A stretch of 64,000 nt of DNA from Prevotella vespertina (GTDB lineage Bacteria > Bacteroidota > Bacteroidia > Bacteroidales > Bacteroidaceae), in assembly GCF_009728485.1 (NCBI RefSeq), contig NZ_VVIQ01000003.1, forward strand, positions 62,001 through 126,000, in the 5' to 3' direction. Below the pieces are notes generated by a model that searched no databases, had not been told where the DNA came from, and saw nothing but the letters and a program-made list of their open reading frames with translations. The position numbers and the translations under genes are program-made. Below, one piece after another: positions 35,701 to 44,630 of this stretch; position 1 is the stretch's first letter; each line of letters opens with the position of its first letter.

Positions 35701-35867
35701 ATACCATGAATTACATTGCTCTTCTGCTGCACAACCATGACAGCATTATCCGCTGGAGATGCTAGGCTAATCATTGGGAGCATGCAACACGATGTAGCAA
35801 ATAGGCTCACCATGAATAGTCTCTCGCCCCTCCTTGCAGACTTGAGGTCATTCTTTGTTTTTCTCAT
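32793..35867 (-). CDS. SusC/RagA family TonB-linked outer-membrane transporter
   Basis: A 1024-residue protein. A signal peptide is followed by a carboxypeptidase-D regulatory-like domain (about residues 50-130, VIHGMVMDNNGEAIIGAYV), a TonB box region with DDVVVVGYGTQKKVNLTGS, the plug domain (about 140-250, with LRVRGLGTMGNSSAMVIVDG) and a large beta-barrel ending in TIGLNITF with the terminal Phe. It imports the ligand held by SusD using TonB energy. It is the first gene of the operon. Confidence 0.96.
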   Translation of the reverse strand: MRKTKNDLKSARRGERLFMVSLFATSCCMLPMISLASPADNAVMVVQQKSNVIHGMVMDNNGEAIIGAYVVKKGERSGAVTDVDGKFTIDATDGTELVVSYVGFQSKTFVVKAGKADYSITLEADNKVLDDVVVVGYGTQKKVNLTGSIATVSADKLVNRTGSDVSNMLTGLMPGVTIIQNSSMPGADQGILRVRGLGTMGNSSAMVIVDGVESSLSAVNPNDIENISVLKDAAASAIYGVRAANGVVLITTKHGQKGRTTVTYDGYVGWQQATRMPKYVGSYDYAKLMNLAYKNDGQAAPYSDSALQKFKDGSDPDRYPNSDWLGALLSEKGFFHNHHVGIKGGGDRVVYSLAMNYFDKDGLIYNTNYKKFNILTNLDAQINKRVKLSTNLSLYRSKQTSPAEGVSNLMHYAFREAPTTAIQYANGHYPLFKNEHNSVASARMGGTSTNVVTSVQGNLGLTVDIVDGLKFRGIAASSFSLSDNPVHSMSMPFYGINAGGESLVKTTQSYISEYDIKYFETNLQAYLDYNKTFGKHSISGLLGLSQIYQQTRYLYAMRKNLPNSLSQLSAGEVKGQSTDGNEVEYALRSAFGRLNYVYADKYLFEANLRYDGTSRFPKNKRFGAFPSFSLGWRVSEEAFMQSTHSWLNNLKLRLSWGLLGNQETVNSDGSVNYYPYQNTYSYGYDYSYNDQLQSGISISSRMANPNITWEKTAQWNFGIDATLFSNRLNFTLDVFRKDTRDILLQLPVPGILGVDPPMQNAGKVRNTGFELQTSYNNHVGDFVYSITGNFSYVHNKIVDLSGGDVPGQSVGDPLWAYYGYVCDGIFRSQQEITNHVRQSMGDPVPGDLKYRNLNDDDKVDSNDRKILGSYFPKINYGININLQYKGFDLSAVLQGAADVKGLPVPEIRYAFYNGGKVTNKYLDSWIEDNPNASMPRLSMTDKKNRLISSFWVQDASYLKMRNIQLGYTLPAKLMSKYGVSRMRIYGSIDNLFTISSFDSVDPELVSGSYYPLTRNYTIGLNITF

Positions 35868-35930
35868 AAGATCACATTGTTAGATTAGTATATTGCTTTT
35901 ATGATTTAGGATCGCGTAGGTATCACGCGT

Positions 35931-35938
35931 CAAATATA
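35931..35938 (-). promoter_or_regulatory. Candidate -7 box of the susCD operon
   Basis: On the minus strand TATATTTG matches TAnnTTTG about 65 bp before the susC start. Between here and glmM the 400 bp hold only array G and the glmM terminator. Confidence 0.55.
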
Positions 35939-36128
35939 GGTAATTCTTAGATATTAAGCAACTAATTGAGACATTTTCTGATAACTTTTTTATACGACAT
36001 AGTTATCTTTAGGAATAGTCATGGGCTATATCTCTACAAGAGACTATCCAAAGCTAGTAGGACAAATGCCTTCAACTGTACTACTTAGCACCATCACTTT
36101 CAATGAAGAGGGCTAATGAATGGAAATA

Positions 36129-36217
36129 AAGAGGGCGTCTCCTCGTGACCAAGAGAGCCTCTCGTCATCATAAGGAAACGCCTTCTAACTGCCGAAGAAA
36201 CGCCCTCTTCCTTTCAA
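36129..36217. repeat. 22-bp period array G (AAGAGGGCGTCTCC/AAGAAACGCCCTCTT units)
   Basis: Four units start at about 36129, 36151, 36173 and 36196. The outer units are inverted relative to each other (AAGAGGGCGT with ACGCCCTCTT), so the array as a whole also forms a hairpin. Confidence 0.75.
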
Positions 36218-36304
36218 AGGAATATATCCTCTATATATAAACAACGCTATCTACTTCCCTTACGGAATGGAGAGAGGTTGGGAGATAGCCTTTTATAAAA
36301 AAGA

Positions 36305-36341
36305 AAAGGACGCCTTAGAATAGTTCTAAAGCATCCTTTCT
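36305..36341 (-). terminator. Terminator hairpin downstream of glmM
   Basis: AAAGGACGCCTTAGAA pairs imperfectly with TTCTAAAGCATCCTTT, about 25 bp after the glmM stop. Confidence 0.6.
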
Positions 36342-36363
36342 CTTATATAATATAAGGTGAGTA

Positions 36364-37755
36364 CTACTGCATATCGTAAACTACTTGCATGAGCTTCTTG
36401 CCTAATGCATCTGCAGCCTCCATCGTGTTAGCCTCGCTGTAGACGCGAATAATAGGCTCAGTGTTTGACTTGCGGAGATGAACCCATGCGTCTGGGAAGT
36501 CGAGCTTCACACCATCAATGTCCGTAACATGCACGTCTTTCTCTTGACCGTACAACTCCTTTACACGAACAAGGATTGCGTCTACATCGGTCTCTGGCGT
36601 AAGGTCGATACGATTCTTTGCTATGAAATACTCTGGGAAAGTCTTGCGTAACTCGCTTGCCTTCATTCCCTTTTGTGCCAATGAGCTAAGGAATAAAGCT
36701 ATACCAACGAGTGCATCACGTCCATAATGGCTCTCTGGGTAAATAACTCCACCATTACCTTCACCACCGATAACGGCTCCCACTTCCTTCATCTTTGTGG
36801 TTACGTTGACCTCCCCGACCGCTGATGCATAATACTTGCAGCCATGCTTCTCGGTTACATCACGTAGAGCACGCGTTGAAGAGAGGTTGCTAACGGTACT
36901 ACCCTTCACATGGTCGAGGATATAGTCAGCCACAGTGACGAGTGTGTACTCCTCTCCATACATCTTACCATCCTCTTGGATGAATGCTAAACGATCCACA
37001 TCAGGGTCAACAACGATACCAAGATCATAGCCACCTTTGGCTACCTCATCCATAATACCCGTCAAGTTCTTCTCAATAGGCTCTGGGTTATGAGCGAAGT
37101 CACCTGTTGGTTCACCATTAAGGAACTTATATTCAACGCCTAGACGATCTAGCAACTTAGGGAGAATAACGCCACCAACAGAATTGATAGAGTCTACAAC
37201 CACACGGAACTTACGCTTCTTAACTGCCTCAAGGTCGAGCAATTCAAGCTTCATAACCGCTTCTATGTGACGTTCATCAAATGAGTTATCATCCGTATAA
37301 CTCCCTACTCCATCTACATCAGCATACTCGAAGTCTTCACGTGCAGCTATATCGAGTACCTCAGCACCATCAGCAGCAGTCAAGAACTCTCCTTCCTCGT
37401 TCAGAAGTTTCAGTGCATTCCAGTGACGAGGATTGTGAGAAGCAGTGATAATAATACCTCCATCAGCACCACTCATACGCACTGCAAGCTCTGTGGTAGG
37501 CGTTGTAGCAAGCCCAATGTTGATTACATCTGCTCCAATACCCATCAACGTGCCACATACCACATTCTTAACCATAGGTCCAGAGATACGAGCATCACGC
37601 CCAACAACTATCTTTAGCTTCTTTCCTGGGTGCTTACGAGCAATGAAAGTAGCGTAGGCTGATGTGAACTTAACGATATCCAGCGGGTTTAAAGTATCCC
37701 CCGCACGACCTCCGATAGTACCACGGATGCCGGAAATAGATTTTATAAGAGTCAT
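36364..37755 (-). CDS. glmM: Phosphoglucosamine mutase GlmM-type phosphohexomutase
   Basis: A 463-residue alpha-D-phosphohexomutase. The active-site serine loop is TASHNPRHWNALK near residue 104, the metal loop is DPDVDRLAF near residue 250, the sugar-binding loop GGEGNGGVIYP is near residue 325 and the phosphate-binding RKSNTEPIIRVYSEA is at the end. GlmM makes glucosamine-1-phosphate for peptidoglycan and LPS; the loop sequences do not exclude phosphomannomutase activity. It lies 60 bp after a DUF4827 gene on the same strand. Confidence 0.9.
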   Translation of the reverse strand: MTLIKSISGIRGTIGGRAGDTLNPLDIVKFTSAYATFIARKHPGKKLKIVVGRDARISGPMVKNVVCGTLMGIGADVINIGLATTPTTELAVRMSGADGGIIITASHNPRHWNALKLLNEEGEFLTAADGAEVLDIAAREDFEYADVDGVGSYTDDNSFDERHIEAVMKLELLDLEAVKKRKFRVVVDSINSVGGVILPKLLDRLGVEYKFLNGEPTGDFAHNPEPIEKNLTGIMDEVAKGGYDLGIVVDPDVDRLAFIQEDGKMYGEEYTLVTVADYILDHVKGSTVSNLSSTRALRDVTEKHGCKYYASAVGEVNVTTKMKEVGAVIGGEGNGGVIYPESHYGRDALVGIALFLSSLAQKGMKASELRKTFPEYFIAKNRIDLTPETDVDAILVRVKELYGQEKDVHVTDIDGVKLDFPDAWVHLRKSNTEPIIRVYSEANTMEAADALGKKLMQVVYDMQ

Positions 37756-37815
37756 GCTTGAATATCTTTATGAGGGCAGTTGGCTACCCTCTATTATATA
37801 TTAATGTGCTGGATG

Positions 37816-38454
37816 TTAGAAACCGCGCTGATAAGTTATATCATAGAAACATGGATAAACATTGCTAGAAGCATCTATCTGCCCTTGTTGTGATGGGACA
37901 ATTAACTTCACATGAGCTAGTGTTGATGTTGCCGAAGTGATACGTCCTATCTTAATATAAGGTAATGGTACGAGCCAACCAGCAGGTACAGATGCCGTCT
38001 TATAAACATCATACATCACACTAGAAGATGGATCAAACGAAGCCGTATAAGTACCACTTGTGTTTGTCACAGACATCTTATCGACCTTACCTCCAAAGTA
38101 TAATACATTGTTCGTAAGCTGTAAGGTGTCTTTTAAGAGATTGTCTTCACGGAAGCGACAAAGCACAGTAGCGGTCTCACCTTGCTGAATAGCCCTACCT
38201 GTCCCTTTATCTACTATCTGCATATACACGCCTGTGTTCTTAAAGAGCACATACTGGTTCTTGGTGACATCAGTCGTGAAGCCCTGCTTCTCAAACATCT
38301 CTTCCGTGATGACATTAATGCTATGCTTGATGATATAGTCGTTCATCGCTTTCTTCTCTCTATCGAGTTGATTGGCATAAGTCTCACTCTTACTACATGA
38401 ACCAAAAGCGAGTATTACCGCCAACATCGCTATGAGAAATGATATCTTCTTCAT
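37816..38454 (-). CDS. DUF4827 family lipoprotein
   Basis: A 212-residue lipoprotein (signal peptide ending LAFGSC near residue 20). Residues 80-205 contain YMQIVDKGTGRAIQQGETATVLCRF and a C-terminal segment that recall an FKBP-like fold; I associate the protein with DUF4827, seen next to glmM in related bacteria. A peptidyl-prolyl isomerase role is possible but the active-site residues cannot be confirmed by eye. It is probably exported to the periplasm or outer membrane and lies first in an operon with glmM. Confidence 0.75.
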   Translation of the reverse strand: MKKISFLIAMLAVILAFGSCSKSETYANQLDREKKAMNDYIIKHSINVITEEMFEKQGFTTDVTKNQYVLFKNTGVYMQIVDKGTGRAIQQGETATVLCRFREDNLLKDTLQLTNNVLYFGGKVDKMSVTNTSGTYTASFDPSSSVMYDVYKTASVPAGWLVPLPYIKIGRITSATSTLAHVKLIVPSQQGQIDASSNVYPCFYDITYQRGF

Positions 38455-38614
38455 CCTTCTTATTTCGTTTCTATCGTTTAAATATACCTTGCAAAGGTAA
38501 GAAAAGTATTTTAGATAGGGCTTATCCTATATTAGAAAATATATTAAATAGCGTTTGCCAGCCTGCTGTAATCTCATTCCTTTTGCTTGTTAGCACGAGT
38601 TAGACGACTTAATT

Positions 38615-38661
38615 TCCTTATAAATGAGGATTGTCAGGATAAGTCATCATCCGTACCTTTG
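38615..38661 (+). promoter_or_regulatory. Promoter and palindromic operator of the first TonB receptor gene
   Basis: A 16-bp near-palindrome TCCTTATAAATGAGGA (38615-38630) is followed, 23 bp on, by the -7 box TACCTTTG (38654-38661). The hemN promoter at 47450-47496 has the same palindrome, the same 23-bp spacer and the same ATCCGTACCTTTG end. The palindrome covers the -33 region, so a repressor site is likely. Confidence 0.75.
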
Positions 38662-38694
38662 CAGCACAAAAACATTTAAATTAAGCCATCTTAT

Positions 38695-40752
38695 ATGTTA
38701 AATGCCTTATTATTTGCGTCCCTAACTATCAGTGGGGCAGCTGGGATAAACCCTGACTCAACAGCGAACAAGAACGTATCACTTGATGAGATCGTAGTAA
38801 CTGACTTTAAGCAAAACAAGAGAAACCTAACCTCTACGGCTGTATCAACCATTAGCACTCAGCAATTACAGAACCAGCAGATTGTGAATCTAAAGGAGTT
38901 AACGGCTGTGATGCCTAACTTCTATATGCCTGACTATGGTTCGTATGCCAATACACCGGTATATATCCGTGGTATAGGTTCGAAGAGTAAGGGCTCTGCG
39001 GTGGGATTCTATGTTGATGGTGTGCCCCACTTTGAGTCATCAGCATTCAACATTGACCTCAGTGATATTGCCGCCGTGGATGTGTTCCGAGGTCCACAAG
39101 GCACTTTATACGGACGTAACTCTATTGCAGGCATTATTAATGTTTACACACATAACCCTCTTGACTATCAAAAGACACGCATCAAAGTTGGTTATGGAAG
39201 GTTTAACGACTTCGTTGCACAGGCTTCTAACTATTCGAAAGTGAGTGATCAATTCGGTTTCTCTACCTCTATCTCCTATCATCACAACAATGGTATGTTT
39301 ACCAATCACTTCCTAAATGAGAAGGCTGACAAGCTGAATGAAGGCGAAGGACGCATAGGACTCTATTGGAGACCCAACACGAATTGGCTCATCCATCTCA
39401 ATAGTACGCTCACACTTAGTAAGCAGAATGGGTATCCTTATGCACCTTATGATATTGTAAAAGATGAGCTGTCGCCTATCAGTTATAACCGCAATAGCCC
39501 TTACAAACGTCTTATCTCTTCTACAGGTTTCAATGTACGATATGAGAACGGACATATTAGTTTCAATAGTCAGACATCTTATCAATTCATCAAATCACAC
39601 CAAGGACTTGACCAGGACTTCACCCCGAAGGACATATTCTTCACTGATAATAGCTATCATCAGAATATGTTATCACAGGACATCACCTTGAAGTCGAATG
39701 ACAAGGGGCGTTACCAATGGATTATTGGCGTGTTTGGTATGTTGCTACATTCCAACCAATTCGCTGAAACGAGCTATTACACGAGGAATTTCTCAACGCC
39801 TACTACCTATAAGAACCCCACTACGGGCTATGCAATCTATCATCAAAGCTCATATAATATATGGAGAGGCTTATCAGCAACAGCGGGTTTACGCTTTGAT
39901 TACGAGCACGCAAAGACGAGTTACAACCAGGAGAAGGTGACGCTTACAACAGGCGCAACAGCTCATGTAAGGGACTTTATTAGTAGTGCTAGCTTCCGCC
40001 AATTCACACCTAAGTTCACGCTTCAATATCTCACAAACAAGGATAACCTCTACTATGCGAGTGTCACTAGGGGTTATAAGCCAGGCGGATTTAACACGAT
40101 ATTCAAAACTGATGCCGAGCGTACTTACGCTCCAGAATACAGCTGGAACTATGAGGTTGGAACACGATTGAAGTTCTTGAATGGGCGAATGACAGCCGAG
40201 GCTGATTTATTCTACATTGACTGGCGACACATGCAAACGACTTACACTGTCCCTGGTGTGGGTAACGTGATTGCTAATGCAGGGCACACCGATAGCAAGG
40301 GTTTCGAGCTTTCAATGGCTTATCATCCAATCAAGAGTTTACAGCTCACAATGAACTATGGATACACCCATGCTCGTTACTTGGAATACAAGAAGAGTGC
40401 TAACGAGGACTTCTCAGGTAATAGACTTCCTATGGTGCCTAACCACACGCTATCCTTAGATGGTACTTACACCATTATGCAGGCTGGATGGTTTGATAAG
40501 GTGGTATTTAATGCTGGTTTAACAGGTCTCGGTCGTATCTATTGGGCTGATGATAACATCGTCCGACAGAACTTCTATGCAACGCTCAATGCGAAAGTTA
40601 GTATCACAAAGGGTATAGTTACATGGGATCTATGGGGTAAGAATCTAACGGGAACTGACTATATGGCGTATGGCTTCAAGATGTCAACGGGTAACTACGC
40701 ACAGAAGGGTAAGCCTCTATCCTTCGGTACTTCTGTCAGCGTGACATTCTAG
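38695..40752 (+). CDS. TonB-dependent outer-membrane receptor
   Basis: A 685-residue receptor with a short hydrophobic start, a TonB box region (LDEIVVTDFKQNKR near residue 30), the plug domain (about 45-150, with FRGPQGTLYGRNSIAGIINV) and a 22-strand barrel ending LSFGTSVSVTF with the terminal Phe. The plug and barrel resemble receptors for siderophores, haem or similar ligands; no SusD partner is present. It leads an apparent operon with the MFS permease gene 28 bp downstream. A shared operator with hemN suggests iron or haem control. Confidence 0.92.
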   Translation: MLNALLFASLTISGAAGINPDSTANKNVSLDEIVVTDFKQNKRNLTSTAVSTISTQQLQNQQIVNLKELTAVMPNFYMPDYGSYANTPVYIRGIGSKSKGSAVGFYVDGVPHFESSAFNIDLSDIAAVDVFRGPQGTLYGRNSIAGIINVYTHNPLDYQKTRIKVGYGRFNDFVAQASNYSKVSDQFGFSTSISYHHNNGMFTNHFLNEKADKLNEGEGRIGLYWRPNTNWLIHLNSTLTLSKQNGYPYAPYDIVKDELSPISYNRNSPYKRLISSTGFNVRYENGHISFNSQTSYQFIKSHQGLDQDFTPKDIFFTDNSYHQNMLSQDITLKSNDKGRYQWIIGVFGMLLHSNQFAETSYYTRNFSTPTTYKNPTTGYAIYHQSSYNIWRGLSATAGLRFDYEHAKTSYNQEKVTLTTGATAHVRDFISSASFRQFTPKFTLQYLTNKDNLYYASVTRGYKPGGFNTIFKTDAERTYAPEYSWNYEVGTRLKFLNGRMTAEADLFYIDWRHMQTTYTVPGVGNVIANAGHTDSKGFELSMAYHPIKSLQLTMNYGYTHARYLEYKKSANEDFSGNRLPMVPNHTLSLDGTYTIMQAGWFDKVVFNAGLTGLGRIYWADDNIVRQNFYATLNAKVSITKGIVTWDLWGKNLTGTDYMAYGFKMSTGNYAQKGKPLSFGTSVSVTF

Positions 40753-40780
40753 AATTAGGGCAGAAAAACCAACTAATCAT

Positions 40781-41989
40781 ATGTTCAATAGTATATCTTC
40801 AAAGAAACTAAGTCTCGGTACGTTCTTCTGTCTATACATCGCACAGATGGTACCTTCATCCTTTCTCATGACAGCCTTACAGGTAATCATGAGGGAAGGG
40901 CAATATAGTCTTGCAACCATCGGACTGCTAAACCTCGTCCGACTACCATGGACGATTAAGTTCCTCTGGTCGCCCTTCATTGACCGACATTGCGTAACAG
41001 TGGGCGACTACAAACGAACGATTGTCACCACGGAACTGATATATGCCGTTGCACTCTTAGCCACTGGGCTCATCAACGTGCACTCGGAAATTACGCTCGT
41101 CATCATCCTTACTTGCATCTCCATGCTCGCCTCTGCAACACAAGACATAGCTACTGATGCGCTTGCCATACTCGCCTTCAAGAAATACGATCATAGTATG
41201 CTGAACAGTATGCAATCTATGGGAGCTTTCGGAGGCGCTGTCATTGGTGGAGGGCTATTGCTCATCTTACTTAAAAGCTATGGTTGGAATGTCGTAGTGC
41301 CCTGCCTAGCCTTATTTGTTACGATGATGATCATTCCCTTACTGCTCAATACTCATATCAGAATAGAGAATGAGAAGCCACGAGAGCGTGCCAAGTGGAC
41401 GGATATCTTTCGCTTCTTTACACGTAAGCAAATATGGCCACAGATAGGATTCCTAATGCTCTATTACATGGGCATAATAGGTATTCTATCCATGTTACGC
41501 CCTTACCTCGTTGATAAGGGTTACGACATGAAGGAGATTGGCTTCCTTACGGGAATCGTTGGTACCACTGCCTCCTTTATTATGGCATGGTTCTCTGGAG
41601 TACTCATACGCCGAATCGGAATACATAAAGCACGTATCATCATTGCAGGGCTCATCATTCTGGCACCCGTATATTTCCTTGCAATGACCTTCACCGACTT
41701 CAATAAGGTAGCATTCGTCATGGGCATCATTTACATTCAGGCTTGTTACGGACTAGCTACCGTGGTTCTCTACACCTCAGCCATGCGATGTGTTCGCCCT
41801 GGCAGAGAGGGTACAGACTTCACGATACAGATTGTAATCAGTCATATAAGCGGGTTACTCGTTGCCGTACTAGCGGGAACCGTGGCACACCTCTTCGCTT
41901 ATCGCGGTCTCTACATAGCCGAAACTGCGGTCGCTATCATTAGCCTCATCTATGTACTTATAGCCTTTAGACGGGAGAAGAACTCATAA
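40781..41989 (+). CDS. MFS permease, AmpG/RhtX-like
   Basis: A 402-residue, 12-helix transporter. The start (IAQMVPSSFLMTALQVIMREGQ, then LPWTIKFLWSPFIDR near residue 52) and the ATQDIATDALAI segment near residue 120 are typical of the AmpG-type group of the major facilitator superfamily, which includes muropeptide permease AmpG and siderophore permeases RhtX/FptX. Position between two TonB receptor genes favours uptake of an iron complex across the inner membrane (inference). It follows the first receptor by 28 bp. Confidence 0.85.
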   Translation: MFNSISSKKLSLGTFFCLYIAQMVPSSFLMTALQVIMREGQYSLATIGLLNLVRLPWTIKFLWSPFIDRHCVTVGDYKRTIVTTELIYAVALLATGLINVHSEITLVIILTCISMLASATQDIATDALAILAFKKYDHSMLNSMQSMGAFGGAVIGGGLLLILLKSYGWNVVVPCLALFVTMMIIPLLLNTHIRIENEKPRERAKWTDIFRFFTRKQIWPQIGFLMLYYMGIIGILSMLRPYLVDKGYDMKEIGFLTGIVGTTASFIMAWFSGVLIRRIGIHKARIIIAGLIILAPVYFLAMTFTDFNKVAFVMGIIYIQACYGLATVVLYTSAMRCVRPGREGTDFTIQIVISHISGLLVAVLAGTVAHLFAYRGLYIAETAVAIISLIYVLIAFRREKNS

Positions 41990-42004
41990 TTGTAACCGAA
42001 AATG

Positions 42005-42107
42005 ACACGTACGTGTTACCGAAATGACACATACGTGTAAATGAAATGACTCGTATGTGTTACAGGTGGTAACACATATGTGTCACTGAGCTGACTCGTA
42101 TGTGTCG
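42005..42107. repeat. 22-bp period array H (TGACACATACGTGT-type units)
   Basis: Units start at 42005, 42027, 42049, 42072 and 42094, mostly exactly 22 bp apart. The units ACACGTACGTGT, ACACATACGTGT and ACACATATGTGT are near-perfect palindromes of the same family as array F. It lies directly after the MFS gene stop. Confidence 0.9.
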
Positions 42108-42162
42108 CTAAAACGCACTATATTACCTATTCTTAGGTATTGCCGTATTCACCTGTTTTATA

Positions 42163-42170
42163 TACTTTTG
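42163..42170 (+). promoter_or_regulatory. Candidate -7 box of the siderophore receptor gene
   Basis: TACTTTTG fits TAnnTTTG, 43 bp before the start codon. It lacks the palindrome seen at 38615 and 47481. Confidence 0.5.
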
Positions 42171-42213
42171 CACAGCGAAATATATAACGTTTCAGGATTA
42201 ATACAAATATCAC

Positions 42214-44523
42214 ATGTTAACAAGACTACATTCTTATTTATTGTTGACGGGTACCTTATTATATAGTGCTGCCCTTCCTATTCATGCGCAAGCGCACTCA
42301 CAAGGAGAACTGCAAAGAGATAGCCTAATGCAAGACTCGCTATCGAGCACCCCGTTCTTACATGACCAGACATTGCAAACCGTGGAGGTTATCGGACGTA
42401 ACGAAAGGTCATACAAGAACACAAATTCATTCATTGGAACTAAGACGGAAACACCGCTGAAGGACATTCCGCAGTCCATAGGCTACGTAACAAAGGAACT
42501 TGTGCGCGACCAAGGTGCAACGACTGTCAACGACGTGGTGAAGAATATCAGTGGCGTAAGCCCTTACACCTTCTATAACGACTTCTCTATCCGTGGATTT
42601 CGAACAACAGGTAACCGAAATTCAGGTAACCTCGTCAATGGTATGCGTGCACAAACTAGCCTTTGGAAACAGCAGTCATTGGCTAACATCGAACGTGTAG
42701 AAGTTATCAAAGGACCTGCTTCAGCCCTCTTTGGAAACGCAGCACCAGGAGGTGTCATCAACCGTGTTACTAAGAAGCCGTTGCCCTATAACCGCAATAC
42801 AGTATCGACAACTGTCGGCAGTTTCAACACCTTGAACACCTATGCCGACTTCACCGGACCGCTGGATAAGAAGCATACCTTGCTCTATCGACTCAACCTA
42901 GGTTACGAGCATACCGACTCCTATCGTGACCTACAAGAGAACACGAATTATATCATCGCACCTTCTTTCTCATTCCTACCAACACACAGAACACGCTTCA
43001 ATGTCGATGTTGTATATCAGCGTACAGATGGCAAAGTGGACCGTGGTCAGCCAATCTTTGGTGATGGTGACTTGCGTTCAGTGCCTATCAGCCGTTCGCT
43101 ATCAGCTACGAATGACTACCTGAAAGAGAACCTTGTAAACATCACGCTTGGCGTGACTCACAAGTTCACAGATAACCTCTCACTCAATGCCACTTACCTG
43201 AATTCATCCTACGATGAGGACTTACGTGAGCACAACCAAGCTAACGCTTACGTGAAGTTAGCAGATGGTTCACAAAGCCCATCACGTATTCTCATGCAAT
43301 GTCTGATACGTCAGCGCCACTTCCGTAACAATAGTTTTAATACCTATTTCAACTATAATGTGACAACAGGTATGCTGCGTCATCGCATCCTGCTGGGCTA
43401 TGATTACTTCCAAATGGCACAGCAGGCTGGCTCATCTGCTATGACTGCTGGCGGATACCTACTCAAGGATGGAACGACAACAACAGCCTTTAAACCCGCA
43501 AACATTGCACGTTACATACTAGACAAGGATGGTAATCCAAAGACCAACGTCCCCTATTATGACTTAACAAGTAATAATAACAACGTGGAGCGTGACTACT
43601 CTAAATACGTCTTCGTAACAACGGTTCTCTCGCCTTATTTGCAATATTCTCACGGCATCTACCTGCAGGAACAACTTGAGGCAGGACCCGTTAAACTGCT
43701 CTTGGGTATCCGCCAGGAATACTTCACAGATATCTTGAATTACAAGACTAACAAGGAGACACGCACCACACAACACGCCTTCATACCACGTATTGGTGCA
43801 GTCGTTGCCATTAATCAGAACTTAAATGTATATGGCACTTGGGTAAAGGGGTTTGAGCCACAGAGTGCGTCTGTACAGGGAAATCCTAATACAGGTGGAC
43901 CTTTCGACCCAGAATATAGCCAACTGTTTGAGGCAGGACTCAAGGGAGAATGGTTCGACAAACGGCTCAGTACGACGCTCTCCTTCTTCCATCTTCAGAA
44001 GCGTAACACGCTCTATAATGCAAATGATCCAGCCAATCCAGAACGACTGGAACAGGTGGGTGAAGAAACATCAAAGGGTATAGAAATGGATATAGCAGGC
44101 TTCATCTTACCAAACTGGAGTATCGTTGCTAACTATGCTTATACACATGCAGCAATCACTAAGACTGCGACTGACTCAGAAAAGGACTTTGGTATGCAAC
44201 GTCCTAATACTCCACGAAATGCCTTCAATATATGGTCGAAGTATATCGTTCCTACTGGTGCGCTACGTAACTTTGGTTTCGGACTCGGCTTGAATGCTGT
44301 AACAAAACGATATGGACAGGTCGGAAGACGTGAGAATACGATTGTTTATCCTGGATATGGCTTGGTGAATGCGGCTTTATACTATCGTCTGCGCAACCTA
44401 CAAGTACAACTGAATCTTGATAATGTGATGAATAAAGTATACTGGGTAGGCGGTTACGACAAGCTCCGCTCATTCCCTGGAGCACCACGAAACATCAAGG
44501 CTACGGTGACTTATCGCTTCTAA
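42214..44523 (+). CDS. TonB-dependent siderophore receptor (FhuA/FecA type)
   Basis: A 769-residue receptor: signal peptide (to about AHA, residue 27), TonB box and linker (LQTVEVIGRNERS near 52), plug domain (about 70-190, with DIPQSIGYVTKELV and VIKGPASALFGNAAPGG), and a barrel ending PRNIKATVTYRF with the terminal Phe. The plug sequence is of the ferric-siderophore class, typical of xenosiderophore uptake. It has its own promoter after array H. A strong terminator follows. Neighbouring genes point to iron and haem use. Confidence 0.93.
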   Translation: MLTRLHSYLLLTGTLLYSAALPIHAQAHSQGELQRDSLMQDSLSSTPFLHDQTLQTVEVIGRNERSYKNTNSFIGTKTETPLKDIPQSIGYVTKELVRDQGATTVNDVVKNISGVSPYTFYNDFSIRGFRTTGNRNSGNLVNGMRAQTSLWKQQSLANIERVEVIKGPASALFGNAAPGGVINRVTKKPLPYNRNTVSTTVGSFNTLNTYADFTGPLDKKHTLLYRLNLGYEHTDSYRDLQENTNYIIAPSFSFLPTHRTRFNVDVVYQRTDGKVDRGQPIFGDGDLRSVPISRSLSATNDYLKENLVNITLGVTHKFTDNLSLNATYLNSSYDEDLREHNQANAYVKLADGSQSPSRILMQCLIRQRHFRNNSFNTYFNYNVTTGMLRHRILLGYDYFQMAQQAGSSAMTAGGYLLKDGTTTTAFKPANIARYILDKDGNPKTNVPYYDLTSNNNNVERDYSKYVFVTTVLSPYLQYSHGIYLQEQLEAGPVKLLLGIRQEYFTDILNYKTNKETRTTQHAFIPRIGAVVAINQNLNVYGTWVKGFEPQSASVQGNPNTGGPFDPEYSQLFEAGLKGEWFDKRLSTTLSFFHLQKRNTLYNANDPANPERLEQVGEETSKGIEMDIAGFILPNWSIVANYAYTHAAITKTATDSEKDFGMQRPNTPRNAFNIWSKYIVPTGALRNFGFGLGLNAVTKRYGQVGRRENTIVYPGYGLVNAALYYRLRNLQVQLNLDNVMNKVYWVGGYDKLRSFPGAPRNIKATVTYRF

Positions 44524-44555
44524 CAAATAGGCAACTAGTATTCTCTGAAATAACA

Positions 44556-44590
44556 AAAGGGCTGAATCACAATAGGTGATTCAGCCCTTC
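44556..44590. terminator. Bidirectional terminator between siderophore receptor and haem gene
   Basis: AAGGGCTGAATCAC pairs perfectly with GTGATTCAGCCCTT (44557-44570 with 44576-44589). It serves two convergent genes. Confidence 0.85.
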
Positions 44591-44630
44591 CCGTATATTC
44601 ATAAGGCTGTCTAACAGTCCTTTTAACTCC

